NCBI GenBank assembly: GCA_027488335.1
Contig: JAIYBU010000039.1
Location: 1 to 64,000 of the forward strand
DNA from: Cytophagaceae bacterium
Lineage (GTDB): Bacteria > Bacteroidota > Bacteroidia > Cytophagales > Spirosomataceae
Reading direction: 5' to 3'
Length of the DNA stretch: 64,000 nt
Numbering within the stretch: the stretch's first letter is position 1; the number at the start of each line of letters is the position of its first letter. Made by a program: the position numbers and the translations under genes. Under the pieces are notes generated by a model. The model had not been told where the DNA came from and did not search any database. It saw nothing but the letters and a program-made list of their open reading frames with translations. Below are positions 8,760 to 18,028 of this stretch, piece after piece.

Positions 8760-11231
8760 CTATTCATACGTTAGCCAAGTCGAAGCTGAGCAGTCCTTAT
8801 CCGAAGAAAACCGTATCCAACGTGCTTGGAAACCTGATGGAAAATTGAAGTTAAATGTTTCATTAGGTTTTACAGTTACCTCTTTATATTTCATCCACGG
8901 CCCGTGCCCTATGGGTTCAACTTCAAGCGTAAACGTTACAGCTTGCTTGGAATCATGCGAGATTTTAAGATTTTTTTTATCATAAAACCCTATCAAATAA
9001 GGGTCTGATGGAGTTCCTGCTTTTACCTGACTGTTTTTCCAAGGGCCACCTTCTCCAGTCGGTTTTCCTAACTTCCAAAGGTCATCAATAGTTCCTGCCC
9101 ATATTTTGGCCTTGCCGTCATCAGAAGATATAATATGTTCATTTTTAGGACTTTCATTATCAAGTCCTGTCATGACCAATAAACCACGATAAGAAGCGTA
9201 ATCATGAATACTGAGTGAATGTGAAGCCACAGGTCTAATTTTAGCAAATCCATCGGCATTTTCGGCTGGCAATTCATAAAATGTGCCGTGTGCATTCAGT
9301 AAGTCTCGCTCAGTGGCTACCTCACGGCAAATCCGCAAAGCTCCTTGTTGTGTCTTAGCCGTAAATACCTGATTCCCTTTAGGAAGCCTCCATCTTCTTC
9401 CATTATCATCTATAATAAGCACCGAGGCATCATCAACCGTAATCACTTCACGTGGGATTGCAAATTTTTCACGAATGAACTGAGTCGTCTTTGGGTCTTC
9501 TTTTTTTATCAAGTGCATGGCACTATCTAATTCGTAGTAGCCATTTTCCGTAAAATTTCCTTTACTAAATTGACCCGCCAATACACCTAACTTTCTCCGA
9601 TTATTGCCCAATCCATAAAGAAGCCCACCCGAATAAGTGGAAGTATTAATAGTGGCCAAACCATCAAATTGTTTGTCTTGAACTACCTGAAAATGCGAAT
9701 CATCACTATAATTAAAATTAATGGTTGCTTTGGTTGCTTGATTGCTTTTTACACGTATCCACTCTCCTTTATCGCTTGTTGCAAACGTAATTCCAATGGA
9801 TTGACCTACACCCACTTCTACTGACCTTAATGTTTTCCAATTTCCTTTGCCATCGATATCGGTTTCAAAGCTGAATGTAACTTTTTGACTTCCTTCATTT
9901 TTTAACCATGCCATTCGTTGTTGCCAACCTGCAAAAAGAAATGGTTCGGAAACGGCATTTGCTTCAATTTTTTCAGAAAGCCAAACCGCTCCCTGTGCAG
10001 TATTTGGCCCTAAATTATCAGGTGTAGTAAGTGAAGTAAACCAAAGGTTTGAATTCGATTGTCCTGGACCTTCGATATTTCCTTTAGTTTTGCGTTTGTT
10101 CAAAAACTCTTTCTGAGCCGAATCATCACACCCGAAAACCAAACCATTGTTCCATCGGGTGAAGTCACCGATGACTTTCAGATAGGCCGAACGAGGTCGG
10201 ATACCAGCCGTATTTTTGGAAGTAAATGTTTGTGGAAAACGCCAAAAAAGTCCGTGCATGGTCATTAAATAATCAGGTTTGTTGGGAGTTCCAATGTCAC
10301 GAATTCGAGGCCATTCGGTATTCCAGCCATGAGCTCCATCATAGCTATGGCTGGCTTTTGGCAGGCGAAAGAACGACCATTTTCCACCGTCTCGCACACC
10401 CAATAAAACTGATTTATGGTCCCAGCCTGTTGCCCAAATTGGGTCGATTTCTGGGTTTGCATTTCCGTAGATTCCGCCAGGCCCTGTTACTTCTACAAAT
10501 TGATTTCGACGCACCACTTTCCAGTCTTTCCCATTCCACTCTGCCAAAACACCTGATTCTATATCAAACTGCTTTAGTGCCAAAGAGCCAGATTCGCCAT
10601 TATTGGAATACACCATTACTCCTTGACCCGAATACACTCCTTTGCCGTGGGCTCCAGGGAGCAGTGTGCCAGTAAAGTTATTCTGAGTATCGTCATGCTT
10701 TTTTTCTTTCACGTTCCCATCTTGATAAAGCATTTGGGTTTCGAGCGTTTTAACATCTAACTTATAAAAACCCTCTTCCATGGTAGCCAGTAAAAGTTTG
10801 TTTTGAGGGTTAGATAAATCACGAGCCAAACCTGTATAACGGCCAGGTGCTTGAGTGTATGGAATAGTACGAACAGAACGGTTTGCATCAATGGCATAAG
10901 GCCCTATAAATAACTGACTGCTCTCTTTATGAATCATTCGATTGGCAGGTGTTCCCCCTGTGCTTTCGGGTCTTACTATTTTGTTCAAATCTGGAGTAAT
11001 CTCATACAATTTATCTGAAGAACCAAATGGCAAATGTGGGCCGTAGGTGATTACCCATAATCGGTCTGCCCAAGGAACTACTGCACCCGTGCCGCATTCG
11101 CCTTCGTTATTATAATAAGCCAAATGAGGATAAATACCGCTAAATTGAGGATAATTGAGTTTATTTTGTGCTTTTAAACCAAAAAATGTAAATAGTAACG
11201 TTATTGCTAACCCAACGTTTATGTTTTTCAT
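8760..11231 (-). CDS. Large secreted protein of unknown function, propeller-like with duplicated sandwich module
   Basis: The 823-residue product has a Bacteroidetes signal peptide (MKNINVGLAITLLFTFFGLKAQ); a Met four codons further upstream is possible. I do not recognise a named enzyme family. The body shows repeated strand-rich units with Trp/Gly motifs (WADRLWVITYG, LLLATMEEGFYKLD, LMTMHGLFWRFP) suggestive of a beta-propeller. Two ~60-residue segments, about 451-510 and 765-823, resemble each other: hydrophobic strand, Gly-x-Gly-x-Trp, VxV, and a WIR motif. It is encoded 63 nt after the GH29 fucosidase, last in the second glycan locus, so a role in binding or degrading the fucose-containing substrate is inferred from position only. 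Confidence 0.75.
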   Translation of the reverse strand: MKNINVGLAITLLFTFFGLKAQNKLNYPQFSGIYPHLAYYNNEGECGTGAVVPWADRLWVITYGPHLPFGSSDKLYEITPDLNKIVRPESTGGTPANRMIHKESSQLFIGPYAIDANRSVRTIPYTQAPGRYTGLARDLSNPQNKLLLATMEEGFYKLDVKTLETQMLYQDGNVKEKKHDDTQNNFTGTLLPGAHGKGVYSGQGVMVYSNNGESGSLALKQFDIESGVLAEWNGKDWKVVRRNQFVEVTGPGGIYGNANPEIDPIWATGWDHKSVLLGVRDGGKWSFFRLPKASHSYDGAHGWNTEWPRIRDIGTPNKPDYLMTMHGLFWRFPQTFTSKNTAGIRPRSAYLKVIGDFTRWNNGLVFGCDDSAQKEFLNKRKTKGNIEGPGQSNSNLWFTSLTTPDNLGPNTAQGAVWLSEKIEANAVSEPFLFAGWQQRMAWLKNEGSQKVTFSFETDIDGKGNWKTLRSVEVGVGQSIGITFATSDKGEWIRVKSNQATKATINFNYSDDSHFQVVQDKQFDGLATINTSTYSGGLLYGLGNNRRKLGVLAGQFSKGNFTENGYYELDSAMHLIKKEDPKTTQFIREKFAIPREVITVDDASVLIIDDNGRRWRLPKGNQVFTAKTQQGALRICREVATERDLLNAHGTFYELPAENADGFAKIRPVASHSLSIHDYASYRGLLVMTGLDNESPKNEHIISSDDGKAKIWAGTIDDLWKLGKPTGEGGPWKNSQVKAGTPSDPYLIGFYDKKNLKISHDSKQAVTFTLEVEPIGHGPWMKYKEVTVKPNETFNFNFPSGFQARWIRFSSDKDCSASTWLTYE

Positions 11232-11294
11232 AGTAAATGTCATTTTTTTATTTTTAGAGAAGTAAGAGTCATTACCTTATCCGTATTTTGTGGA

Positions 11295-12536
11295 CTATCG
11301 AGCTGTTTTTTTCTCTTCGTTTTTATCAATAGTTGCCCCGTTTTGCCGTAATTTTAGATAGTCTTTGACGTTGAGTGCAGGATAGCCTTCTTTGCGTATT
11401 CGCTCACCTAATAGTTTAAAATTTGTAGCTACATCCTCAGGAATCGAACCATCTGGTTTGGGTCCGAAGTTAAGCAATAAATTAGCATTATTATTTGCCG
11501 CCCCGACCAACATCTGCCATAAAGCATCTACATTTTGACAACTGTTTTTAGGACTCCACTCCCAACTGCCTTGACTTGTAACTGCGATTTCTGCTTTTTT
11601 TCTGAAATTCTTTTGCCATGCTTTATCTGATAGTTGACGAATATGGATTTGTTCGGGCGTATTTCCACCATAGTGCATACTGATTGACCGCAGCTCTCTT
11701 TCTCCTACCAATACATCTTCTTTTCCAGATGCTCCCGTCTTGAAAAGAATTAAAGCATGAGATTGATAGCGATGAATGAGGTCGTAAAATTCTTGAATTT
11801 TAAACAACTCGTCATTCGCCAGTACACCACCCAGTGTATCAAACCAAAAACCTGCTACCGAACCATATTGTGTACACAACTCAACTAATTGTTGCTTGCA
11901 AAATGACCTGTATTTTTCAAAATCTTCGGGTGTTACATACTTAAAATAATCAGGATTTTGAGGATAAGCAGGGCGGGCAGAAAAGTATTTTTCTTTGGGT
12001 AAAAAATAGGGATGAACCCAATCAATTCCAAGTGAATAATAGATAAATAGCGGCATATTGCGTTCTTGACAAGCTTTTGCCAATTCGGCCACAAAATCTC
12101 GATGCATGGGGTATTTCATACTATTCCAATTGCTGGCTTTTGTATCCCAAAGCGAAAAACCATCATGGTGTTTGGCAACAAAAGTAATGTATCGCATACC
12201 GCTTTCTTCGGCAAGTTTGACTATTTCATTGGCATTAAACCCCGAGGCATCGACCGATAAAGCCGTTTTTTGATAGTCTTCAAAAGGAATTTTCTGATTG
12301 AACATCGCCCATGCGGCATGGTATTTACCCCAAACGCCCCAATGTATGAACATTCCCAAACGTGCCTCATTATACCAAGCAAGTGTCGCTTTTTTGGGCG
12401 ATTTAGCATATAATCTACTTTTATCTTTCAAAAAATAGGGGATTTTATCGTGCGGCTGTGTGTAGGCATTAATGCTATACGTACATAATAGTAGTAGAGC
12501 AATATATTGTATAAAACGATATACTTGTGCGTACAT
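11295..12536 (-). CDS. GH29 alpha-L-fucosidase
   Basis: A 413-residue GH29 enzyme with an N-terminal signal sequence. Family hallmarks are MFIHWGVWG (62-70), AKHHDGFSLWDTKASNWN (121-138) and SVAGFWFDTLGG, whose D233 sits at the position of the catalytic nucleophile (WFD, 231-233). GANNNANLLLNFGPKPDGSI near the C-terminal side is the conserved end-of-barrel block. It releases terminal alpha-L-fucose from glycans, probably in the periplasm. The size fits a catalytic domain with little or no extra C-terminal sandwich, shorter than many GH29 proteins. It lies after SusD of locus 2 on the same strand, beyond a hairpin. The general acid is variable in GH29 and cannot be assigned here. Confidence 0.92.
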   Translation of the reverse strand: MYAQVYRFIQYIALLLLCTYSINAYTQPHDKIPYFLKDKSRLYAKSPKKATLAWYNEARLGMFIHWGVWGKYHAAWAMFNQKIPFEDYQKTALSVDASGFNANEIVKLAEESGMRYITFVAKHHDGFSLWDTKASNWNSMKYPMHRDFVAELAKACQERNMPLFIYYSLGIDWVHPYFLPKEKYFSARPAYPQNPDYFKYVTPEDFEKYRSFCKQQLVELCTQYGSVAGFWFDTLGGVLANDELFKIQEFYDLIHRYQSHALILFKTGASGKEDVLVGERELRSISMHYGGNTPEQIHIRQLSDKAWQKNFRKKAEIAVTSQGSWEWSPKNSCQNVDALWQMLVGAANNNANLLLNFGPKPDGSIPEDVATNFKLLGERIRKEGYPALNVKDYLKLRQNGATIDKNEEKKTAR

Positions 12537-12585
12537 AATTATTTGTTAAAAGTTAAAATCAGAAGGAATGAGTTGGGATAGGGTT

Positions 12586-12632
12586 TTCTCAAAAATACTA
12601 AGAGGAGATTTGCCCTTCAGTATTTTTGAGAA
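12586..12632 (-). terminator. Hairpin between SusD (locus 2) and GH29 genes
   Basis: A perfect 14-bp inverted repeat (12586-12599, 12619-12632) with a 19-nt loop lies 51 nt past the SusD stop. It sits at the same position in its locus as the hairpin after SusD in locus 1, so both loci probably reduce read-through from SusCD into the enzyme genes. Confidence 0.65.
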
Positions 12633-12682
12633 GTTTCGAGTAAGATTTAAGTTTTTTTGAAATTTCCAAAATCTATACGTTG

Positions 12683-14398
12683 CTAATACCCTTCATTCTG
12701 CTTCATATTCGGGTTGATTTGAATTTCAGCCGTTGGAATAGGCCACAGATATTGTCTTTCTTGCCATTCACAAGGCACTATCAATTTAATTAAGCCTGCG
12801 TCAAACATTGGTTTGAAATTGGCTAAACCATCTTCGTCAATAACAGGCGTACTTGGGAAAAACCAAAGATTTTTATCTACAAGTTTCGTTTTTAAATCAG
12901 TCGGGTCTAACATACCGTAAATTGGTCTGCTAAATACTTTACCCGCTAATTTCCAACGAACAATGTCCATGTAGCGTAAGTTTTCAAAAGCAAACTCCAT
13001 ACGGCGTTCAATACGCACCATTTTTCGCAAATCGGTCTGTGTAGTTTCTGTTATTGCAGGATATGATGTGGTAGCCGTCGGTGCCACGCCATAAGCTCTT
13101 GCTCTTACTGCATTCATTGCATCACGCACACTTTGGTCAATTTCGTTGAGTTCAATTTTGGCTTCGGCATACATCAGCAACACGTCGGCATATCTGATGA
13201 TTACTTGGTCAGGCTCTACTCTATTACCATTTTGTAAATAGGTATCATCAATACCTTTTTTCCATATTAATCCATTGAAAGAAGCAAATTGAGCATTAGC
13301 ACGGTTATCATTATTGGTTACTTGCGTATTGGTAGCCACTCTCAAAACTCTCAATGCCGTAGGATTGGGGTCATAAGTAAATCCTAAATGAGCTGTACCA
13401 AATTCAACAATAGAAGCTGTGCACCGAGGGTCTCGATTTTTGAATGGATTACGTGGGTCATAAAGTGGCGATTTGTCTATGGGTAAGCCATCACTGCATA
13501 GATACGCACAGAACAAGTCCCAAGTTGGACAAACAGCTCCGAAACCACCCGAATTTCTCGAAATTCTATTCAATACTTCCGATGACGCAATAAAAACATT
13601 GAGGGCAACCGAGCGAGGCAAACCGAAAACAATTTCTCGTGAGTCTTTTGTATTTTGCAAAAATAAATTGGCATAGTTCGGATGAAGCGAATAGGCTGCA
13701 AGGTCAATACAGGCTTTTGCAGCCTCGGCTGCAATTTTATAATCTCCGACATACAAAGCGGTGCGAGCCTTCATTGCCAAAGCAGCCCCTTTGGTTACTC
13801 GTTTAATAGCCGAAGCCGCATAAGATTTGGGTAACGCAGCGGCAGCAGCATCCAAATCAGCATATATCTTTGAAATTACTGTTTTTTTATCTGTCCGACC
13901 AATGTTATAGGCCTTATCTAATTCAATAACATCCTCCGAATATACTACATCGCCAAAGTGCGTAACCAAACGAGCATATTGAGAAGCTCGATGAAAACGG
14001 ATTTCTGCTATGTAAATATTCAAGTTGGCAGCAGGCACATTGGCTTTAGTTTCAGGACTATTTAGAGCAACAAAAGCCCGATTGGCTCTGGCAATAGCTT
14101 TATAGGAATTACGCCAAAGAGTTGTGGCGGTTCCCCACTGACTATTTACAGTTCCTGCTTTGATTGGCGAAAGTGCAGTTCTGGTAAAAGCATCGTCTGA
14201 GAGGACCTCGCTACCAGTCTCGGCATCTGGTATCCAAAAATCACCTCTGTAAAGGTCATTCAAAGCCAATTGAATTTCTGCTTCGTTTGAGTACCATTTT
14301 TCAGCCGATGGTTGAGCAAGCGGATACAAATCCAGTGTATTTTGACAAGCCGATAAGCACAAAATAGCGATAAGGGCAATATATTGTATTCGTTTCAT
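12683..14398 (-). CDS. SusD/RagB-type outer-membrane lipoprotein (locus 2)
   Basis: A 571-residue SusD-like lipoprotein with the lipidated cysteine at C18 (AILCLSACQN). Family features are IAEIRFHRASQYARLVTHFGDV, the ADVLLMYAEAKIELNE helix with VNAVRARAYG, and RRMEFAFENLRYMDIVRWK, followed by the WPIPTAEIQINPN tail that closes many SusD proteins. It begins 21 nt after SusC of locus 2, so the pair is co-transcribed. It is about 90 residues longer than the locus 1 SusD and only distantly similar to it, which points to a different glycan. The linked fucosidase suggests a fucosylated ligand. Confidence 0.94.
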   Translation of the reverse strand: MKRIQYIALIAILCLSACQNTLDLYPLAQPSAEKWYSNEAEIQLALNDLYRGDFWIPDAETGSEVLSDDAFTRTALSPIKAGTVNSQWGTATTLWRNSYKAIARANRAFVALNSPETKANVPAANLNIYIAEIRFHRASQYARLVTHFGDVVYSEDVIELDKAYNIGRTDKKTVISKIYADLDAAAAALPKSYAASAIKRVTKGAALAMKARTALYVGDYKIAAEAAKACIDLAAYSLHPNYANLFLQNTKDSREIVFGLPRSVALNVFIASSEVLNRISRNSGGFGAVCPTWDLFCAYLCSDGLPIDKSPLYDPRNPFKNRDPRCTASIVEFGTAHLGFTYDPNPTALRVLRVATNTQVTNNDNRANAQFASFNGLIWKKGIDDTYLQNGNRVEPDQVIIRYADVLLMYAEAKIELNEIDQSVRDAMNAVRARAYGVAPTATTSYPAITETTQTDLRKMVRIERRMEFAFENLRYMDIVRWKLAGKVFSRPIYGMLDPTDLKTKLVDKNLWFFPSTPVIDEDGLANFKPMFDAGLIKLIVPCEWQERQYLWPIPTAEIQINPNMKQNEGY

Positions 14399-14419
14399 TT
14401 TCTGAAATAAGTTTTTTGT

Positions 14420-17400
14420 TTAAAAATTGACAGTAATACCACCCATAAGCGTAGAGACAATTCCTAAGCCTTCTGGGTCCCAACCTTTCGGATATTTACT
14501 AAAAACCATTAAATCACTGCCACTGGCATAAATACGGATGTTTTTGATTAGGGCTTTACTGGTCATTTTTTCGGGAAGCGTATAGCCAACTGTCACGTTT
14601 TTTACTCTAAGATATGCCCCATTGAATAACCAAAAATCAGACAAGGCCCTGTTCACACCTTTGTTTGTTTCGGTATAACGTGGGAAAATAGCTGCTGCAT
14701 TTTGTTCGGGTGTATTATAATTACTCCACGTTTTACCGTCTAATAAATTGGGGAAACGTCCCCAGTTACCAGAATTATAGTCTGTAAAACCCAACAATGA
14801 AGAGTTTTGCTTGCCAATTCCTTGAATCGACGTTGCAAAATCAAATCCCTTATACGCCAATCTGATATTACCTCCAAACGCCCATTGTGGCTGAGAACTT
14901 CCCAGTAGCACTCGGTCATATTCGGGAGATATTTTACCATCGGGAATACCATCAGGACCACTCACGTCTCTGTATTTCATGTCACCCACTTTTACATTAT
15001 TATTTAATTTGGGGCTACTGTTCAAATCATCAATACTTCGATAAATACCTTCCGAGATATACCCGTACCACTCATTAAACTCGCTGTCTTTTCTTTTAAT
15101 TTGGTCACCCAAAAACTCCGTACCACCCAAATCGCCCATGACAGATTTGTATTGAGAAAGGTTAAACGAAACCGAATATTTAAAATCGCTGATTTTATCT
15201 GTCCAACCAAGGTCTAAATCAATCCCTTTTGTAAACATTTTACCCGTATTTTGATTGGGATTTTCAAAACCAACGAATATCGGAATCTGTAACGCCAACA
15301 ACATATCTTTGGTTTGCTTATAATACACATCGCCCGTGAAATGTAAGCGATTGTTCAAGAAATTTGCATCAATACCAACATCGCTCGACTCCGTTTTTTC
15401 CCATGAAATATTCTTGATGGCATACTGAACTTGGGCTGCAGTTTGCTGTGAAACAACGGCACTGTTTTGATAAAATAAGGCATTTCCAAAATTGATAATG
15501 CCCAAGTATGGATAGTTTCCAATGCGTTCATTGCCCAAAGCCCCCCACGATGCCCGCAATTTTAGGAAAGAAATAACATTTTGTTTTTTCATAAAACCCT
15601 CTTCGCTCACTACCCAACCCGCAGAAATGGAAGGAAACATACCCCAACGATAATCGGCATTGAAGCGAGAAGAACCATCTCGTCTGATATTGGCTTGTAC
15701 TAAGTATTTACCTTTGAAACTGTATGTCAATCGACCAAAATAAGAACGGTACGCAGTTTCGCTTGCTGAACCCGAATTATCACGAAATGTAATAGGCCCT
15801 TGGTCAAGATAAGGATAACCAGCAAATAAAAATTGGTCACGAGAAGCCGTTAATCCCTCTGATTTATTGTAAAAATTTTCGTACCCCGCTAAAGCTGTAA
15901 AATCGTGGTTGCCAAAAGTTTTCGCATAATTTACTAATAATTGTGTAGTTAAAGCCAAGCTGTTTGTGCGACTTTCAAACAAGCGGTTTGTAGCATTTGA
16001 GCCATTTTCTGAAAGGGTAACAACAAACTGCGTAGGGTCGGTTGCTGAAAACGCATCCACTTTATTATTAAAAAACTTCTGGCTGTTGAAATCGAAAATA
16101 GGGGCGAGAATACCCGAAATTTTTAAGCCTTCGAAAGGCTTAATATCCAATCCTACTCTTCCACTGATTTGATTATACCAGTTTTGATTGGTACCACCAT
16201 ATTTCAAACGAGCCCATACATTTGCCCCAGCTTTACCATCTGCCACACGGCCATCTGTCCACATAGCAGGATATACAGGCGACGCAATACGGACTTCGCC
16301 TAAAGGGTCACCATGTGTTGGGTCAGTTGTAGCTGTTCTTCTAAAATTAAAATCGAATGTACCACCGATGTATTTATTGATATTAAAATCGTTGTTGAGG
16401 CGTGCAAAAATTCTTTTGTAGTCTTTATTATCATAAAAGCCCCCTACGGTTTCATATCGCATCGACGCATTGGTTCTGACAAACTTTGACCCCGCCATAA
16501 TGCTCAAACTATGCGTTTCACGAGGAGCGGCTGTATTTAGCGTCAAAGCAGCCCAGTCAGTATCGGGGTACTTGTTGGGGTCTGCTACTTTGTTGGTTTC
16601 GTAATTATCAATCAAATCTTTGGTAAACGTTGGATACTGGTTTGCACCATTTCCCGCATCGTTCCATCGCAATTCATTCGCCAATTGCATATACCGAACT
16701 ACACCCATTTTTTCGGGTAATTTTGTGGGTCTATCCACCCCTCTTTCCACATTGTATTGTATCGAAACTTGGTCAGGCTTGGCTCTTTTTGTGGTTATTA
16801 ATATAACACCTGCTGCGGCCCTTGAGCCATAAATAGAGGCCGAAGCCGCATCTTTCAATACAGTAATATTTTCAATATCTGCCGAATTGACAAGGTTAAT
16901 ATCTGCCACAGGCACACCATCAACGATAATCAATGGGTCAGAATTACCAATCGTTGTAACGCCTCTGATACGTATAGTTGCACCGCCCATTGCTCCACTG
17001 CTGCCACTTCTTGTAACGCTTACACCTGACATTGTGCCTTGCAACGACTGTGCTACCTGCGTTTCTCTTCGTTCTTTAAACAATTCACCACCAATAGACG
17101 ACACCGCCCCAGTAAGGTCTTTTTTCTTTTGAACACCATATCCTACGACCACGACTTCATCAAGTGCTTTATCATCTATCTTAAGTGCAACATTAATTTT
17201 TGTCTGATTTCCAGCCATAATTTCTTGTGTTTGAAACCCAACAAAACTGAAGACTAAAACGGATTTGCTATCAGCTACCGCTATCGAATATTCGCCATCG
17301 ACATTTGTTGTACTTCCACGAGTCGTCCCTTTTACTGTTACGCTTACACCTGGTAATTTTTCGCCTTTTTCGTCGCTTACAGTGCCTTTAACAGTAATAT

Positions 17401-17845
17401 CAGTAGTACTATTATTCTCAATATTGGGTAAACCCATACTTGTTTGATTAGAAGCATTTCCTTTTAATTCCATGCCCATAGACTTGGCACGAATCAATAT
17501 AACTTGTCTTTCGCCCACCGTTTCAAAGGTAATATTTCTTGGCGTCAGTACTTTTCTAAGTACATCTTCGACCTTTTCGTTTTTTATCTCCAAGGTTAGC
17601 GGCTCATCATTCGCAATCAAGTCTTTTTTGTAAGAAAACAAAACATTTGTTTGCTTTTCTATTGATTTCAACAAAATTTTTATGCTCCCTTTCTGGAGAG
17701 ATATACTCACCTTTTTTTGTAGCAAATCTTGTGCTTTTACAGGTAACGCAAACGCGTTTGCCGCAAAAACTCCTGCTACAATCAATTGTATGAGGTTGAT
17801 TTTCATAAATAATAGGAAATTTTGTTTAGTACTATATTTTATCAT
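14420..17845 (-). CDS. STN-domain SusC/RagA TonB-dependent transporter (locus 2)
   Basis: The start is set at the ATG at 17845 (MIKYSTKQNFLLF), 17 codons inside the longest open frame, because it gives a normal signal peptide; the product is then 1141 residues. Order: signal sequence, secretin/TonB short N-terminal (STN) domain with KGSIKILLKSIEKQTNVLFS and KVEDVLRKVL (about 45-115), CarboxypepD_reg-like domain (VKGTVSDEKGEKLPGVSV), DEVVVVGYG box, plug (IRIRGVTTIGNSDPLIIVDG; VLKDAASASIYGSRA) and a large barrel ending in ITVNF. The STN domain passes substrate occupancy to the FecR-type anti-sigma factor encoded immediately upstream. The arrangement sigma-FecR-STN SusC is the classic trans-envelope signalling cassette for Bacteroidetes glycan loci. 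Confidence 0.95.
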   Translation of the reverse strand: MIKYSTKQNFLLFMKINLIQLIVAGVFAANAFALPVKAQDLLQKKVSISLQKGSIKILLKSIEKQTNVLFSYKKDLIANDEPLTLEIKNEKVEDVLRKVLTPRNITFETVGERQVILIRAKSMGMELKGNASNQTSMGLPNIENNSTTDITVKGTVSDEKGEKLPGVSVTVKGTTRGSTTNVDGEYSIAVADSKSVLVFSFVGFQTQEIMAGNQTKINVALKIDDKALDEVVVVGYGVQKKKDLTGAVSSIGGELFKERRETQVAQSLQGTMSGVSVTRSGSSGAMGGATIRIRGVTTIGNSDPLIIVDGVPVADINLVNSADIENITVLKDAASASIYGSRAAAGVILITTKRAKPDQVSIQYNVERGVDRPTKLPEKMGVVRYMQLANELRWNDAGNGANQYPTFTKDLIDNYETNKVADPNKYPDTDWAALTLNTAAPRETHSLSIMAGSKFVRTNASMRYETVGGFYDNKDYKRIFARLNNDFNINKYIGGTFDFNFRRTATTDPTHGDPLGEVRIASPVYPAMWTDGRVADGKAGANVWARLKYGGTNQNWYNQISGRVGLDIKPFEGLKISGILAPIFDFNSQKFFNNKVDAFSATDPTQFVVTLSENGSNATNRLFESRTNSLALTTQLLVNYAKTFGNHDFTALAGYENFYNKSEGLTASRDQFLFAGYPYLDQGPITFRDNSGSASETAYRSYFGRLTYSFKGKYLVQANIRRDGSSRFNADYRWGMFPSISAGWVVSEEGFMKKQNVISFLKLRASWGALGNERIGNYPYLGIINFGNALFYQNSAVVSQQTAAQVQYAIKNISWEKTESSDVGIDANFLNNRLHFTGDVYYKQTKDMLLALQIPIFVGFENPNQNTGKMFTKGIDLDLGWTDKISDFKYSVSFNLSQYKSVMGDLGGTEFLGDQIKRKDSEFNEWYGYISEGIYRSIDDLNSSPKLNNNVKVGDMKYRDVSGPDGIPDGKISPEYDRVLLGSSQPQWAFGGNIRLAYKGFDFATSIQGIGKQNSSLLGFTDYNSGNWGRFPNLLDGKTWSNYNTPEQNAAAIFPRYTETNKGVNRALSDFWLFNGAYLRVKNVTVGYTLPEKMTSKALIKNIRIYASGSDLMVFSKYPKGWDPEGLGIVSTLMGGITVNF

Positions 17846-18028
17846 AGTTTTAAATGTTTTTTGAAAGAAAAATAAAAATTCATGCCTATCGCTCATCAGT
17901 GTAGGCTGGAAGTATCGGGGGATAAATGTTGCCGCATTTTCCCTCGATTTTTTTGTTCAGGTAATCATTGACTTCATAATATCATAGGGGTAAGGTTGAA
18001 AAATTATAAATTTTAACAGATTATTTAA

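Noticed and set aside
10226-10675. 149-codon plus-strand frame
   Set aside because: Antisense to the large secreted protein gene with no independent signals.
17748-17761. Perfect palindrome GCAAACGCGTTTGC resembling a LacI operator
   Set aside because: It lies inside the SusC signal-peptide codons (Ala-Asn-Ala-Phe-Ala) and is explained by coding sequence.
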